From Bacillota bacterium (lineage in GTDB: Bacteria; Bacillota; Clostridia; Peptostreptococcales; Anaerovoracaceae), in NCBI GenBank assembly GCA_017621195.1, contig JAGATO010000015.1, positions 1-6,991 on the forward strand: a stretch of DNA of 6,991 bases. The letters are read 5' to 3'. Shown one piece after another: positions 1 through 5,586 of the stretch. How positions within the stretch are numbered: the stretch's first letter is position 1; each line of letters begins with the position of its first letter. A program made the translations under genes and the position numbers. Under the pieces are notes generated by a model. The model was not told the origin of the DNA, did not search any database, and worked only from the letters and a program-made list of their open reading frames with translations.

Positions 1-88
1 CCTGCACTTATGCGATTGAACCGCCGTGTACGGAACCGTACGCACGGTGGTGTGAGAGGTCGGCTAGGTAACTAGCCGCCTACTCGAT
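1..88 (+). ncRNA. Group II intron, 3' end (domains V and VI)
   Basis: This is the 3' end of a self-splicing retroelement intron. Domain V folds from positions 20-28 pairing with 43-51 (nine pairs, including G23-U48), then 29-32 pairing with 37-40, a GAAC loop at 33-36 and a two-base CG bulge at 41-42. The catalytic triad reads CGC (22-24) rather than AGC, a variant known in some bacterial introns. Domain VI folds from 54-59 pairing with 79-81 plus 83-85, then 61-67 pairing with 72-78 around a GTAA loop, leaving A82 bulged as the branch point. The intron should therefore end at about 88 or 89. Positions 1-19 would be the link from domain IV, whose reverse-transcriptase gene would lie left of the window. 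The intron lies in the opposite orientation to the nearby peptidase gene, outside any coding region seen here. The fold was drawn by eye; the intron class was not determined. Confidence 0.85.
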
Positions 89-213
89 TTTTCTTGTGAA
101 TTAACGCATAGGAACCCTTTACAAGTGATCTTTCAGATGCGTTTTCGCTGGGAATCATCCGTAGACACACATGCGGGAGCGATCTCCGGATACCATCCTC
201 AGACCGAAACGCC
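89..213. other. Intergenic 3' exon flank of the intron
   Basis: This is non-coding sequence between the intron 3' splice site and the stop codon of the leftward peptidase gene. The only structure seen is a 7-bp inverted repeat, AACGCAT at 103-109 and ATGCGTT at 137-143, separated by 27 bases. In the direction of the peptidase operon it is not followed by a T-run, so I do not call a terminator. No convincing gene or promoter was found. Confidence 0.5.
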
Positions 214-1245
214 TTACAGGAACTGCTTCATTCCGTACTTCACGTTTCCGCGGATACCGTGGGTGGTTTCGGCGTGGTACAGGGAGCTGATGATCGCTTC
301 TTCCACGGCTTCCACGCTGGCTTCGAACAGTTCGTCCAGCAGATCGTCGTGAGCCATCTTCACATCCAGGAAGTACTTGTCGCTGTAGTGGGGCAGGTGA
401 TTTCCGGTGCTGAATGCGATGGCGATGTCGCCGGAGCCGTTGCCGGAGTAAGAACCGACGCGGCCCAGGGAGATCATGGCTCTCTTGGCAACGCGGCGCA
501 GCTGACGGTCGGACAGCGGAGCGTCGGTAGCGATGATGATGATGATGGAGCCCTTGTCCTTCTTGGCTTCTTCGCTCTTCAGGAAGGCGTCAACCTTGGG
601 GCCCAGGAAGTTGTCACCGACGCGCAGGTTGTCGTCGGCGCCGAAGTTGGACATGACGATAGAACCGACGATGTAGTCCTTGCCGTCCATCTTCACCTTT
701 CTGGAAGAAGAACCGATACCGCCCTTGACGCCCAGGCAGCACATGCCGGTACCGGAACCTACCGCGCCTTCTTCGAAGGTATCGGAAGCGTTGGCCAGAG
801 CCTGACGAACGTGGTCTTCCGTTACGTGCAGACCGCGGATATCGTTGAGAACGCCGTCGTTGCATTCGGTCACGACGCAGTTGACCGTACCGGTTTCAAC
901 GCCGATGTCAGGATTCTTTTCCAACATATACTTGACGGAAGCGGTCAGCGCGGTGCCGACGCTCAGGGTGTTGGTCATGATGATGGGAGATTCCAGAGTG
1001 CCCAGCTCTTCGATCTGCACCAGACCGGCGCTCTTTCCGAAACCGTTGATGACGGCAACGCCAGCCATCAGCTTGTCGTGGAACAGATCGCCTTCGTGGG
1101 GGATGATGGCGGTAACACCGGTCTTGATGTCGCCGTCGTTTAACGTAACGTGACCTACCTTGACGCCGGGGACGTCGGTGATCAGATTCTTATCGCCCTT
1201 GGGCCACTTTCCCAGAGCGATTCCGCTTTCTTTGCTTAAACCCAT
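214..1245 (-). CDS. P1 family peptidase (DmpA/BapA-type, N-terminal nucleophile aminopeptidase)
   Basis: This 343-residue protein belongs to the P1/S58 peptidase family, which includes D-aminopeptidase DmpA and beta-aminopeptidase BapA. These enzymes cleave themselves into two chains, and the new N-terminal serine becomes the nucleophile, removing D-, beta- or small L-residues from peptide N-termini. Family landmarks include ITDVPGVKVGH (22-32), GSGTGM (163-168), KGGIGSSSR (174-182) and SIIIIIATDAPL (233-244). By alignment from memory with DmpA (cleavage Gly249-Ser250), the processing site is Gly232-Ser233, leaving a 111-residue beta chain. Ser271 and Asp273 (SGD) match the DmpA/BapA Ser288/Glu290 pair, and Asn200 lies where the oxyanion-hole Asn is expected. 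The start follows GGAGG by eight bases. No signal peptide is seen, so it is probably cytoplasmic. It is the last gene of the leftward cluster, 73 bases after ogt. Family assignment is firm; the substrate is unknown. Confidence 0.93.
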   Translation of the reverse strand: MGLSKESGIALGKWPKGDKNLITDVPGVKVGHVTLNDGDIKTGVTAIIPHEGDLFHDKLMAGVAVINGFGKSAGLVQIEELGTLESPIIMTNTLSVGTALTASVKYMLEKNPDIGVETGTVNCVVTECNDGVLNDIRGLHVTEDHVRQALANASDTFEEGAVGSGTGMCCLGVKGGIGSSSRKVKMDGKDYIVGSIVMSNFGADDNLRVGDNFLGPKVDAFLKSEEAKKDKGSIIIIIATDAPLSDRQLRRVAKRAMISLGRVGSYSGNGSGDIAIAFSTGNHLPHYSDKYFLDVKMAHDDLLDELFEASVEAVEEAIISSLYHAETTHGIRGNVKYGMKQFL

Positions 1246-1294
1246 TTCTTTACCTCCGATTGTTTTAATGATGTGTATGCATTGTGTATCAAAT

Positions 1295-1308
1295 CGCCAG
1301 GCTTGGCG
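1295..1308 (-). other. Small GC-rich hairpin between ogt and the peptidase gene
   Basis: CGCCA at 1295-1299 pairs with TGGCG at 1304-1308 around a four-base loop, in the 73-base gap between ogt and the downstream peptidase gene. In the leftward transcript it is followed by ATTTGAT, not a true U-tract. It may be an attenuator, a processing site or chance; it is too weak to call a terminator that would split the cluster. Confidence 0.25.
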
Positions 1309-1318
1309 GTTGTACCGA

Positions 1319-1801
1319 TCATTTGGTTGCGGCCCGCTCCATATCCAGAAGCTTCTGCTTCAGAGACAGGCCCATGGCGTAGCCCACCAGTGTTCCGTTG
1401 GACCCCACCACACGGTGGCAGGGGATCACAAAGGGAATGGGGTTGCGGTTGTTGGCCATACCCACGGCGCGAAAGCCTCTGGGACAGCCCACGGCTTCGG
1501 CAATGTCTTTATAGGTGGCCGTTTCGCCGTAAGGAATGGCCTGCAGCGCCTTCCAGACCTTCTTCTGGAAGGGAGTTCCTTTCGGTGCCAGCGGAAAGTC
1601 AAAGCTCTTTCGCTCTCCGTTGAAATACTCCAACATCTGGCTGACAGCGCAGCGGAGCAGCTCCGTCTCAGGCATCGTTTTCTGATAGGCCTCCATGGGA
1701 GGTTCTTCCTCCGCATACAGATGCATGGCGGTGATGGCGCCGTCCGTTTCTTCGACCATCAGATAGCCGAAGGGTGTCAAAGTGTAAGCCTTACAGGTCA
1801 T
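1319..1801 (-). CDS. ogt: Methylated-DNA--protein-cysteine methyltransferase (O6-alkylguanine-DNA alkyltransferase)
   Basis: This 160-residue suicide DNA-repair protein transfers the alkyl group from O6-alkylguanine (and O4-alkylthymine) in DNA to its own cysteine. The active-site motif IPCHRVVG is at 126-133, with Cys128 as acceptor. The recognition-helix stretch GFRAVGMANNRNP (109-121) carries the conserved Arg111 that fills the space of the flipped base, and Tyr97 of ETATYKDIA starts the helix-turn-helix. Length and domain order (short N-terminal RNase H-like domain, then the active C-terminal domain from about residue 75) match Ogt proteins; there is no Ada-type N-terminal regulatory domain. 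The start is supported by AAAGGAGC eight bases upstream. It sits between the racemase (77 bases upstream) and the P1 peptidase on the same strand and is probably cotranscribed. Nothing suggests it is damaged. Its role next to amino-acid enzymes is unexplained. Confidence 0.95.
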   Translation of the reverse strand: MTCKAYTLTPFGYLMVEETDGAITAMHLYAEEEPPMEAYQKTMPETELLRCAVSQMLEYFNGERKSFDFPLAPKGTPFQKKVWKALQAIPYGETATYKDIAEAVGCPRGFRAVGMANNRNPIPFVIPCHRVVGSNGTLVGYAMGLSLKQKLLDMERAATK

Positions 1802-1878
1802 GAGACGCTCCTTTCTTTTTCCGGTCCGTACGAGGAACCTGTCGGATACAGGGACAGCGGCTGTGTTTTGGGTGGCTG

Positions 1879-3003
1879 TTATTCGAACACTTCCTGTTCG
1901 CCCTCAAAGTAGCGGAGGATGACGCTGCGGGAGCTGGTCAGGAACAACAGGGTGTTGTAGCACAGATCGAATTCCAGGATGTCGCCAACCTTCAGGTCGC
2001 CCTCGTAATCCTCGATGTCCAGGATGGTGTGGTCGCTGGAACCGCCCAAAACCTCGATTCCTTCTTCTCTGGGAATCAGCTTCTCGATGTTGGCCAGATC
2101 CAGCTTTCCCAGACCCAACAGAGCGCGGCGGCGGATGCCCCGGTCCACGTAGGTGGGGAAGTTGCCGAAGGCGTCCATGAAGATCTTTCCGACGGGGTGG
2201 CTGGGCTTATTCTTCACTTCGATGACCTGGGCCTTCAGCGTGAAGGCATCCATGCGCAGATACTGCATGTTGGTGATCTTCCAATCCACCTGCAGGTCGC
2301 GGCCCAGCAGGATGTTCTCGCCGATGCGCAGGTGGTTGATGCGGGACGGACTCACGCCGTCGTTGACCAGCACGAAGGAGCTGGTTGCCCCGCCGGAAAT
2401 CCACTCCAGCTGACGACCGATGGCCGCTTCCACGGCTTCGGCTGCGGCGATCAGTTCGTCCATCTTTTCCACCGTGGGCTGAATGGAACCGTAGCATCCC
2501 AGGTTCGTCCCTACGCCGGCCAGTTCCAGTCCGGGCATCTTCGTTTCGATGCGGACGCAGGCATCCACCAGCTCGTCCCGTTCCCAGAAGCCTTCCCGCA
2601 GATCGCCCAGGTCGGCCATGACGATGACCTTCAGCTTTTTGTTCTGCTTCAGGCACTCTTCGTTGAGGGCTTCCATGGTGGCAACCTCGCTGACCAGGGT
2701 GATGTCGCAGATGCTGACTACGTTGGGAACCTCGCAGGGCATGGGGATGCGGACCAGAAGCAGAGGCTTCTGAATTCCGGTCATCTTGATATCGTAAAGC
2801 TGTTCCAGTCGGGACGACGCGATCTGGTCGCAATCACCTTCCACGAACTGGCGCACCAGCGGAAGCTTTCCGTTGACGCCCTTGACGACGCCGGCAACGG
2901 TAACTCCGGCATCGTGGCAGCGGTTGGTGATATGTTTGACGTTGTCCCTCAGAATATCCAGGCGGCATTCCACCAACGGATACGGAGCAGGTGTGTAATT
3001 CAT
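1879..3003 (-). CDS. Alanine/ornithine racemase family PLP-dependent enzyme
   Basis: This predicted amino-acid racemase, with a fold-type III (alanine-racemase-like) PLP barrel, resembles clostridial ornithine racemase (Orr). From the chosen start it has 374 residues. Lys41 in AGVVKGVNG is the expected Schiff-base lysine. MADLGDLREGFW (129-140), GTNLGCYG (165-172), SGGATSSF (203-210), GENILLGRD (228-236) and GSSDHTILDIE (321-331) are the blocks I associate with this family. I chose ATG at 3001-3003 because GGAGG lies ten bases upstream; a longer frame begins at a TTG at 3049-3051 but has no ribosome binding site and adds 16 unremarkable residues. It is the first gene of the leftward cluster with ogt and the P1 peptidase. 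The oraE/oraS partners of the ornithine pathway are not in the window, so the substrate (ornithine, alanine, other) stays open. Family confidence is high, specificity low. Confidence 0.9.
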   Translation of the reverse strand: MNYTPAPYPLVECRLDILRDNVKHITNRCHDAGVTVAGVVKGVNGKLPLVRQFVEGDCDQIASSRLEQLYDIKMTGIQKPLLLVRIPMPCEVPNVVSICDITLVSEVATMEALNEECLKQNKKLKVIVMADLGDLREGFWERDELVDACVRIETKMPGLELAGVGTNLGCYGSIQPTVEKMDELIAAAEAVEAAIGRQLEWISGGATSSFVLVNDGVSPSRINHLRIGENILLGRDLQVDWKITNMQYLRMDAFTLKAQVIEVKNKPSHPVGKIFMDAFGNFPTYVDRGIRRRALLGLGKLDLANIEKLIPREEGIEVLGGSSDHTILDIEDYEGDLKVGDILEFDLCYNTLLFLTSSRSVILRYFEGEQEVFE

Positions 3004-3205
3004 GTGTGTCGTTCCTCCATCCTCCGGAATCCAGTCGTCCGGATCAATCAAAGTGAATACAAAATCATTACTATAATATCATAAATTCCTCGTCATGGGT
3101 ATGAGAAATCCAAGATTATTCAGAGAATTTGCACGGACGGGAAAGCTGTGATAAGATGAAGACAATACGGCGGTACGCATCGTATCTGCGGAGAAAGGAC
3201 GGAGT
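3004..3205. other. Divergent intergenic region between the racemase and acyltransferase genes
   Basis: This 202-base spacer lies between two divergently read gene groups and probably holds both promoters. Positions 3061-3086 are AT-rich, with several -10-like words on both strands (TATAAT at 3072-3077 on +, TATTAT and TATGAT on -). None of these has a good -35 box at the right distance, so I cannot assign the leftward start site. The rightward promoter candidate is listed separately. No riboswitch-like structure was recognised. Confidence 0.5.
3129..3157 (+). promoter_or_regulatory. Candidate sigma-A promoter for the acyltransferase/rsmJ pair
   Basis: TTGCAC at 3129-3134 and TAAGAT at 3152-3157 are separated by exactly 17 bases, and TGA directly before the -10 gives an extended -10 (TGnTAAGAT). 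Transcription would start near 3164, about 42 bases before the ATG at 3206. The -35 box matches consensus only in its first three bases, so this is a reasonable but unproven promoter. Confidence 0.4.
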
Positions 3206-4423
3206 ATGGAGTTGGGAACGAGAGAAATGAGGGAAAGAGAAGAACGGCCGGGACGGGCAGGAGAACGGATCGGCGGAAAAACGCGGGACATTCCGGCTGT
3301 GGACGTTGCCCGGTTCGTCTGTGCCCTGTTGGTGGTGGCCATTCACGTGAGGCCCCTGAGCACCTACACGGAACTGGGGAATTTTCTTCTGGATAAGGGG
3401 TTATGTCGCATCGCCGTGCCGTTTTTCTTTCTGGTGTCCGGTTACTTCTGGGCGAGAAAACCCATGACGCTGCGGTCGCTGGGAGCCTTTCTGTGGCGCA
3501 TTGCGCTGCTCTACGCTCTGTGGACGGCCATCTATTATCCCATCGTGACGGAGAGCCAGGACATGAACCACTACTGGCGGCGCTGTCTTCTCAGCGGATC
3601 GTATTATCACCTGTGGTACTACCCGGCCATGTTCGTGGCTGCGGTGCTGACCTTCGCGGCATGGAAGTGTTTCGCCGGCGATGGCCCCGGCAAGGCAGGA
3701 AAGCCTGGCCGTGGCGGCGAATCCGCCAGTAGAGGCAAGGCCGGCGGCGCGGTGGTCATCGTGGCCTTCCTCTTTTACTTCATCGGATGCATGGGCGAGT
3801 CCTGCTACGGGCTCTTCGCGCAGAACGCCCGGATCGTCGAACTGGCGGAGGCTTATTTCGATCTGTTCTGGAGCACGAGAAGCGGCCTGTTCTTCGGCTT
3901 TTTCTTCTTCGCCCTAGGCGTCTTTCTGCAGAAGTCGCGGTGGCGCATGGGACGACCGGCGGCAGCGGTTGCCCTGGCGGTCAGTCTGGGACTGATGTTT
4001 CTGGAAATCATGACGCTTCGCCGGTTGGGTGTGGCGAAGGACTACAATCTGTACTTTGCGCTGATTCCTGCCACGCTGTTCCTCTTTCTGTTTCTCATGG
4101 GAAGGCCGGAAGAGATGGATGGCAGCGGACGAAATGGGTGCGCGGCTGGTTTGTGGCGGCTGTGGCTCTTTCTGCGTCGGAGCAGCGTTCTGATCTACGG
4201 GATCCACCTGTGGTTTAAGTATTACGGATTGAAGTATGCCAATTCGGTTCTGACCGGAGCGGTTGGTTTGGTCGACGGAAGGCTGGTGCGGATGGCGGAT
4301 CTGTTCGTGAACAACAGCATGGCTCAGTACGGGATGATCTGCGCAGCTTCATTTTTGTTCGCGGTGGTCGTGTTGGCGCTGCAGAGGATTCCGATCCTCC
4401 GGTTTTTGAAGTATCTGTATTGA
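3206..4423 (+). CDS. Acyltransferase family 3 integral membrane protein
   Basis: This 405-residue multi-pass membrane protein belongs to the acyltransferase-3 family (OafA/NodX/WecH type), which moves acetyl or other acyl groups onto extracytoplasmic sugars, peptidoglycan or lipids. The family signature DVARFVCALLVVAIHVRP (33-50) contains the conserved Arg36 and His47. FFFLVSGYFW (73-82), the HLWYYPAM segment (135-142) and a late VLIYGIHLW helix (328-336) are further landmarks. About ten hydrophobic segments are visible. The first 28 residues are highly charged, and residues 157-180 form a Gly/Lys/Arg-rich hydrophilic loop of low complexity, longer than I would expect. A GGACGGAG ribosome binding site precedes the ATG. 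The stop is 12 bases before the favoured start of rsmJ, so the two are probably one transcript. The acceptor molecule cannot be deduced. Confidence 0.88.
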   Translation: MELGTREMREREERPGRAGERIGGKTRDIPAVDVARFVCALLVVAIHVRPLSTYTELGNFLLDKGLCRIAVPFFFLVSGYFWARKPMTLRSLGAFLWRIALLYALWTAIYYPIVTESQDMNHYWRRCLLSGSYYHLWYYPAMFVAAVLTFAAWKCFAGDGPGKAGKPGRGGESASRGKAGGAVVIVAFLFYFIGCMGESCYGLFAQNARIVELAEAYFDLFWSTRSGLFFGFFFFALGVFLQKSRWRMGRPAAAVALAVSLGLMFLEIMTLRRLGVAKDYNLYFALIPATLFLFLFLMGRPEEMDGSGRNGCAAGLWRLWLFLRRSSVLIYGIHLWFKYYGLKYANSVLTGAVGLVDGRLVRMADLFVNNSMAQYGMICAASFLFAVVVLALQRIPILRFLKYLY

Positions 4424-4435
4424 TGAGGGATGGCG

Positions 4436-5188
4436 ATGGATGAAATGAAGAAAAAGATCAATGGAACAGGGGAAGTGATCTCTGGAGAAGGGGAAGAAAT
4501 TCCGGGAGTAAAGGAAGCGATCCCGGGAACGGAAGACGTGGTTCTTCGATGCGACGAGCAGGGGCTGTGCCTCGTGTCGGGAGATCAGGTGCTCCGGGGC
4601 GATTTCGTCCGCATGATCCCCCGGCTCAAACACAATAATCTGTCGGGAGAGCTTCTGGTGAGAGCAGCAAAGATCAAGGGCGCCGAGGGAATCCTGACGG
4701 CGGTGGACGGTACGGCGGGATTGGGAGAGGATTCGCTGCTTCTGGCAGCGGCCGGGTTTCACGTGACGATGTTCGAGAAAAATCCGGTGATCTTTCAGCT
4801 GTTGGCGGATGCGCTGGAACGGGCTGTCTCCGTTCCCGAGCTGGCGGAAGCCGTGGGGCGCATGAAGCTGGTTCACGGCGACAGCGTGGAAGGAATGAAA
4901 GGTCTGGATACGCCGCCGGATGTGATTCTGCTGGATCCCATGTTTCCGGCAAGACAGAAAAATGCGCTGGTGAAGAAAAAGCTGCAGATCATACAGAAGT
5001 TGGAACAGCCCTGCTTCAATGAGGTGGAGCTGATGCGGGCAGCGGTGGAAGCGGGGCCGAAAAAGCTGATCGTCAAGCGACCGCCCAAAGGACCGTATCT
5101 GGCGGGGATTCGTCCGGATTTTTCCATGGAGGGCAAGGCTGTCAGGTTCGACTGCATCGTGTCGCCGCGCGGAAAGGTGCATTTGTGA
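4436..5188 (+). CDS. rsmJ: RsmJ-type 16S rRNA (guanine-1516-N2)-methyltransferase
   Basis: This class I SAM-dependent methyltransferase resembles E. coli RsmJ (YhiQ), which methylates N2 of G1516 in 16S rRNA. From the chosen start it has 250 residues, the same as the E. coli enzyme as I recall it. DGTAGLGEDS (91-100) is SAM-binding motif I, FEKNP (113-117) the acidic motif after strand 2, and LLDPMFPARQKNALVKKK (165-182) is the RsmJ hallmark around motif IV. The protein ends with IVKRPPKGPYLAG and a final beta hairpin. I prefer ATG 4436 over ATG 4430 because AGGG (4426-4429) is six bases from 4436 but touches 4430; ATG 4445 is also possible. Oddly, residues 10-37 consist of four seven-residue repeats (consensus G-x-x-E-x-I-P) not known to me in RsmJ. 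The gene probably shares a transcript with the upstream acyltransferase gene. Confidence 0.9.
   Translation: MDEMKKKINGTGEVISGEGEEIPGVKEAIPGTEDVVLRCDEQGLCLVSGDQVLRGDFVRMIPRLKHNNLSGELLVRAAKIKGAEGILTAVDGTAGLGEDSLLLAAAGFHVTMFEKNPVIFQLLADALERAVSVPELAEAVGRMKLVHGDSVEGMKGLDTPPDVILLDPMFPARQKNALVKKKLQIIQKLEQPCFNEVELMRAAVEAGPKKLIVKRPPKGPYLAGIRPDFSMEGKAVRFDCIVSPRGKVHL
4463..4546 (+). repeat. Four in-frame 21-bp repeats in the 5' part of rsmJ
   Basis: Units lie at 4463-4483, 4484-4504, 4505-4525 and 4526-4546, each 21 bases and each starting GGA. They encode GTGEVIS, GEGEEIP, GVKEAIP and GTEDVVL. The reading frame is kept across all units. They lie before the conserved methyltransferase domain, so copy-number change would alter only the N-terminal tail. 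Confidence 0.75.
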
Positions 5189-5481
5189 AACGGTCGCAGC
5201 TACAGGTGACGGATCAGGCGCATCAGATCGCCTCATGGGTGAAACAAATTCATGAGCACAGAGCATGGACGGAAGAGAGCCATGAACACAGCGTAGACGG
5301 AAAGAACCATGAAAGCAGAGAGGTGACTTCGAATTGGGGCGAGGTGCGCTATGTTGATAGAGCAGGGAAAATGCGCAATGCGGTTATCTTTTTCCAGGTA
5401 CGGCTATCTTTTTTCTGTGTATACCTAAATTTTAATGAGTGTAGCTATCTTTTTTCTGTATATACAGGAGTGGTAAGCTAA
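5185..5481 (+). CDS. Doubtful 98-codon frame overlapping the rsmJ stop
   Basis: A frame opens at GTG 5185, overlapping the rsmJ stop by four bases (GTGA), with GGAAAGG about seven bases upstream, an arrangement compatible with translational coupling. The product resembles no family I know. Residues 23-45 are His/Glu-rich and repetitive (HEHRAWTEES, HEHSVDGKN, HESRE), reflecting a DNA repeat. The C-terminal third is read out of the AT-rich T-tract array, and the last codons lie inside the left end of the IS, so if a real gene existed its end has been replaced. It is more likely a chance frame or the remnant of a gene than a functional protein. Confidence 0.2.
   Translation: MKRSQLQVTDQAHQIASWVKQIHEHRAWTEESHEHSVDGKNHESREVTSNWGEVRYVDRAGKMRNAVIFFQVRLSFFCVYLNFNECSYLFSVYTGVVS
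5251..5323 (+). repeat. Imperfect 27-30 bp tandem repeat
   Basis: There are two and a half copies: 5251-5280, 5281-5307 and a partial at 5308-5323. Each begins CATGA(G/A)(C/A)-CA-like and contains, where complete, a GACGGAA core (5268-5274 and 5296-5302). The copies differ by small deletions of one to three bases, so the repeat has decayed. It lies between rsmJ and the IS. Confidence 0.6.
5381..5463 (+). repeat. 20-21 bp tandem array with phased T-tracts
   Basis: Four units lie at about 5381-5400, 5401-5421, 5422-5442 and 5443-5463. Units 1, 2 and 4 share the core G(C/T)TATCTTTTT; unit 3 is degenerate (CTAAATTTT, then a GTGT end). The T-runs at 5389-5393, 5409-5414, 5430-5433 and 5450-5455 are centred roughly every 20-21 bases, or about two helical turns. 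Such phasing is expected to bend DNA. The array ends only a few bases before the IS left end. It may be a protein-binding array, the edge of a mobile element or a preferred insertion target. Confidence 0.65.
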
Positions 5482-5491
5482 AAGTAGACAC
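5471..5491 (+). repeat. Left terminal inverted repeat of the IS
   Basis: It matches the reverse complement of 6828-6848 at 17 of 21 positions, perfectly over AAAAGTAGACAC (5480-5491). A second GTAGACA at 5505-5511 repeats the core 21 bases further in, possibly an extra transposase contact site. Confidence 0.75.
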
Positions 5492-5586
5492 TCACCCACA
5501 TATTGTAGACATTACTTTAATATGAGAGTAACATCTAAGTTATTAAGTAATCCCACCTACGATATATCTACTCATGGAGGTGTCAC

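Noticed and set aside
162..171. GTAGACAC near the intron as a remnant of the IS end
   Set aside because: Only eight bases match the IS terminal repeat and the adjoining AAAA and outer bases are missing, so chance is the simplest explanation.
536..555. GAT run as a phase-variable microsatellite
   Set aside because: It encodes the conserved Ile-rich strand (residues 234-238) right after the nucleophile Ser233 of the peptidase, and a triplet change would alter a core strand, so it is ordinary coding sequence.
259..1143. Long open frame on the + strand through the peptidase gene
   Set aside because: It is antisense to a clear P1 peptidase, has low-complexity Val/Gly/Asp composition typical of the reverse strand of a GC-rich gene, and has no recognisable motifs.
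1802..1878. Terminator between the racemase and ogt
   Set aside because: Only a 5-bp CCTGT/ACAGG stem is present on the transcribed strand and no T-run follows it, so I kept the genes in one cluster.
1160..1912. 250-codon + strand frame spanning ogt and its flanks
   Set aside because: It crosses the ribosome binding site and start of the peptidase gene and all of ogt on the opposite strand, and shows no family resemblance.
2029..3084. 351-codon open frame on the + strand opposite the racemase
   Set aside because: It is antisense to a well-supported racemase and matches no family I know; GC-rich codon use on the opposite strand suppresses stops.
3079..3346. Small - strand frames over the start of the acyltransferase gene
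   Set aside because: They overlap the coding start of a recognised gene, lack good ribosome binding sites and have biased composition.
4349..5266. 305-codon frame on the - strand opposite rsmJ
   Set aside because: It is His/Arg/Gln-rich shadow sequence opposite a clear methyltransferase, with no domain motif.
5381..5463. CRISPR-like array
   Set aside because: Units abut at 20-21 bases with no unique spacers, and one unit is degenerate, so it is a short tandem array rather than a CRISPR.
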